From Flavobacterium sp. (lineage in GTDB: Bacteria > Bacteroidota > Bacteroidia > Flavobacteriales > Flavobacteriaceae), in the NCBI GenBank assembly GCA_030152225.1, contig JASLHL010000008.1, positions 1 to 16,516 of the forward strand: a DNA stretch of 16,516 nucleotides. The letters run 5' to 3'. A program made the position numbers and the translations under genes. Shown here piece after piece: positions 15,848-16,516 of this stretch. The stretch's first letter is position 1; each line of letters opens with the position of its first letter. The notes beneath the pieces were generated by a model. It was not told the origin of the DNA. It made no database searches and was given only the letters and a program-made list of their open reading frames with translations.

Positions 15848-15865
15848 ATCATTTTTAATAAACGT

Positions 15866-15884
15866 TACAAAGGGTACCTTTGTA
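15866..15884 (+). promoter_or_regulatory. 8-bp inverted repeat overlapping the reductase promoter (candidate operator)
   Basis: TACAAAGG at 15866-15873 and CCTTTGTA at 15877-15884 are perfect reverse complements separated by GTA. The repeat covers the presumed -7 element of the downstream gene and ends 15 bp before its start codon. A dimeric repressor bound here would block transcription. The 8-bp symmetry could also be partly fortuitous because one arm contains the -7 consensus. Confidence 0.4.
15875..15882 (+). promoter_or_regulatory. Candidate promoter -7 element upstream of the ferredoxin-NADP reductase gene
   Basis: TACCTTTG matches TAnnTTTG and lies 17 bp before the start codon, which would give a very short leader of about 10-12 nt. 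The region about 20 bp further upstream is T-rich (TTTTT at 15852-15856) without a clear TTG. The preceding terminator makes an independent promoter here likely. Confidence 0.5.
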
Positions 15885-15899
15885 TTAAAGAACTACACC

Positions 15900-16516
15900 A
15901 TGATTGAAACCGATATAATTATTATTGGAGCTGGACCAACGGGTCTATTCGCTGTTTTTGAAGCAGGCTTATTAAAGCTTAAATGTCATATCATTGACGG
16001 ATTGCCTCAACCTGGAGGTCAATTAACCGAGCTTTATCCGAAAAAACCTATTTTCGATATCCCAGGATACCCATCCGTAGGAGCAGCAGAATTAATCGAT
16101 AATTTAATGGAGCAAATTAAGCAATTTCAACCGGGATTTACCCTAAATGAAGTTGCTGAAACAATCGAAAAACAAGAAGACGGTACGTTTATCGTTACAA
16201 CAAATAAAGGAACAAAACACCACGGAAAAGCAGTGGCAATCGCTGGCGGTTTAGGTTCTTTTGAACCACGTAAACCAGAATTGGAAAACTTGGCGTATTA
16301 TGAAGATAAAGGCGTAGAGTATTTCGTGAAAAAACCAGAAATGTTCGCTGGTAAACACATTGTAATCGCAGGTGGAGGTGACTCTGCTTTGGATTGGAGT
16401 ATTTACTTAGCTGATGTGGCGGAAAAAGTATATTTGGTACATAGACGTAACGAATTTAGAGGAGCTTTAGATTCTGTAGAGAAAGTACAAGCGTTGAAAG
16501 ATCAAGGGAAAATTCA
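15900..16516 (+). CDS. Ferredoxin-NADP(+) reductase, thioredoxin-reductase-like type (partial, runs off the right edge)
   Basis: The first 205 codons are visible. They start MIETDIIIIGAGPTGLF, with the FAD-binding dinucleotide motif GAGPTG at 10-15, then PGGQLTELYP at 38-47. A second nucleotide-binding motif, GGGDSA, lies at 158-163, and HRRNEF at 181-186 fits recognition of the NADPH 2'-phosphate. Thioredoxin reductases carry a redox CxxC between these regions. Here the equivalent segment (about 130-150) has no cysteine, and the only cysteine seen is C29. This favours the YumC/type 2 ferredoxin (flavodoxin)-NADP reductase family of about 350 residues. The product would pass electrons between NADPH and ferredoxin, which fits the neighbouring Fe-S genes. 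The start is supported by the FAD motif beginning a few residues in. Confidence 0.9.
   Translation, partial: MIETDIIIIGAGPTGLFAVFEAGLLKLKCHIIDGLPQPGGQLTELYPKKPIFDIPGYPSVGAAELIDNLMEQIKQFQPGFTLNEVAETIEKQEDGTFIVTTNKGTKHHGKAVAIAGGLGSFEPRKPELENLAYYEDKGVEYFVKKPEMFAGKHIVIAGGGDSALDWSIYLADVAEKVYLVHRRNEFRGALDSVEKVQALKDQGKI

Overview
The window reads as a chromosomal segment of a member of the Bacteroidota, most likely a flavobacterium. Three things point there: 800-residue FtsX/MacB-type permeases in tandem, a DUF2807 (head-GIN) secreted protein, and promoter-like TAnnTTTG elements with A-rich, Shine-Dalgarno-poor start regions. The genus cannot be fixed from sequence alone (a Myroides-like organism is a guess). 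Every convincing gene is on the + strand, and no insertion sequence, tRNA, rRNA or CRISPR array is visible.

Region 1 (1-14280) looks like a single long operon. It holds the last 13 codons of one permease, four complete permeases (47-2458, 2461-4869, 4872-7289, 7313-9721), a secreted serine-periodic DUF2807 protein (9749-10558), a fifth complete permease (10569-12992), and a TolC-family outer-membrane factor (12985-14280) that overlaps its upstream neighbour by 8 bp. Gaps are 2 to 27 bp. All five complete permeases share one architecture: one N-terminal membrane helix, a periplasmic MacB-like core, three helices, then the same four-part unit again. No ATPase and no HlyD-type adaptor is present in the window, so these presumably lie upstream or elsewhere. 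The likely output is a MacB-TolC-like envelope efflux or mechanotransmission machine with an unusually large set of paralogous permeases. Its substrate is unknown.

Region 2 (14281-15790) starts with a 117-bp intergenic stretch carrying a promoter-like element. It is followed by mrp (an Fe-S carrier P-loop ATPase lacking the usual CxxC) and a 79-residue NifU C-terminal-domain scaffold with CTAC. These two probably form an Fe-S cluster assembly operon, closed by a strong hairpin terminator at 15798-15847.

Region 3 (15848-16516) has an 8-bp inverted repeat overlapping a promoter-like element. It precedes the first 205 codons of a thioredoxin-reductase-like ferredoxin-NADP reductase, which runs off the right edge. 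Regions 2 and 3 are redox and Fe-S housekeeping. The permease array is the unusual part of the window.
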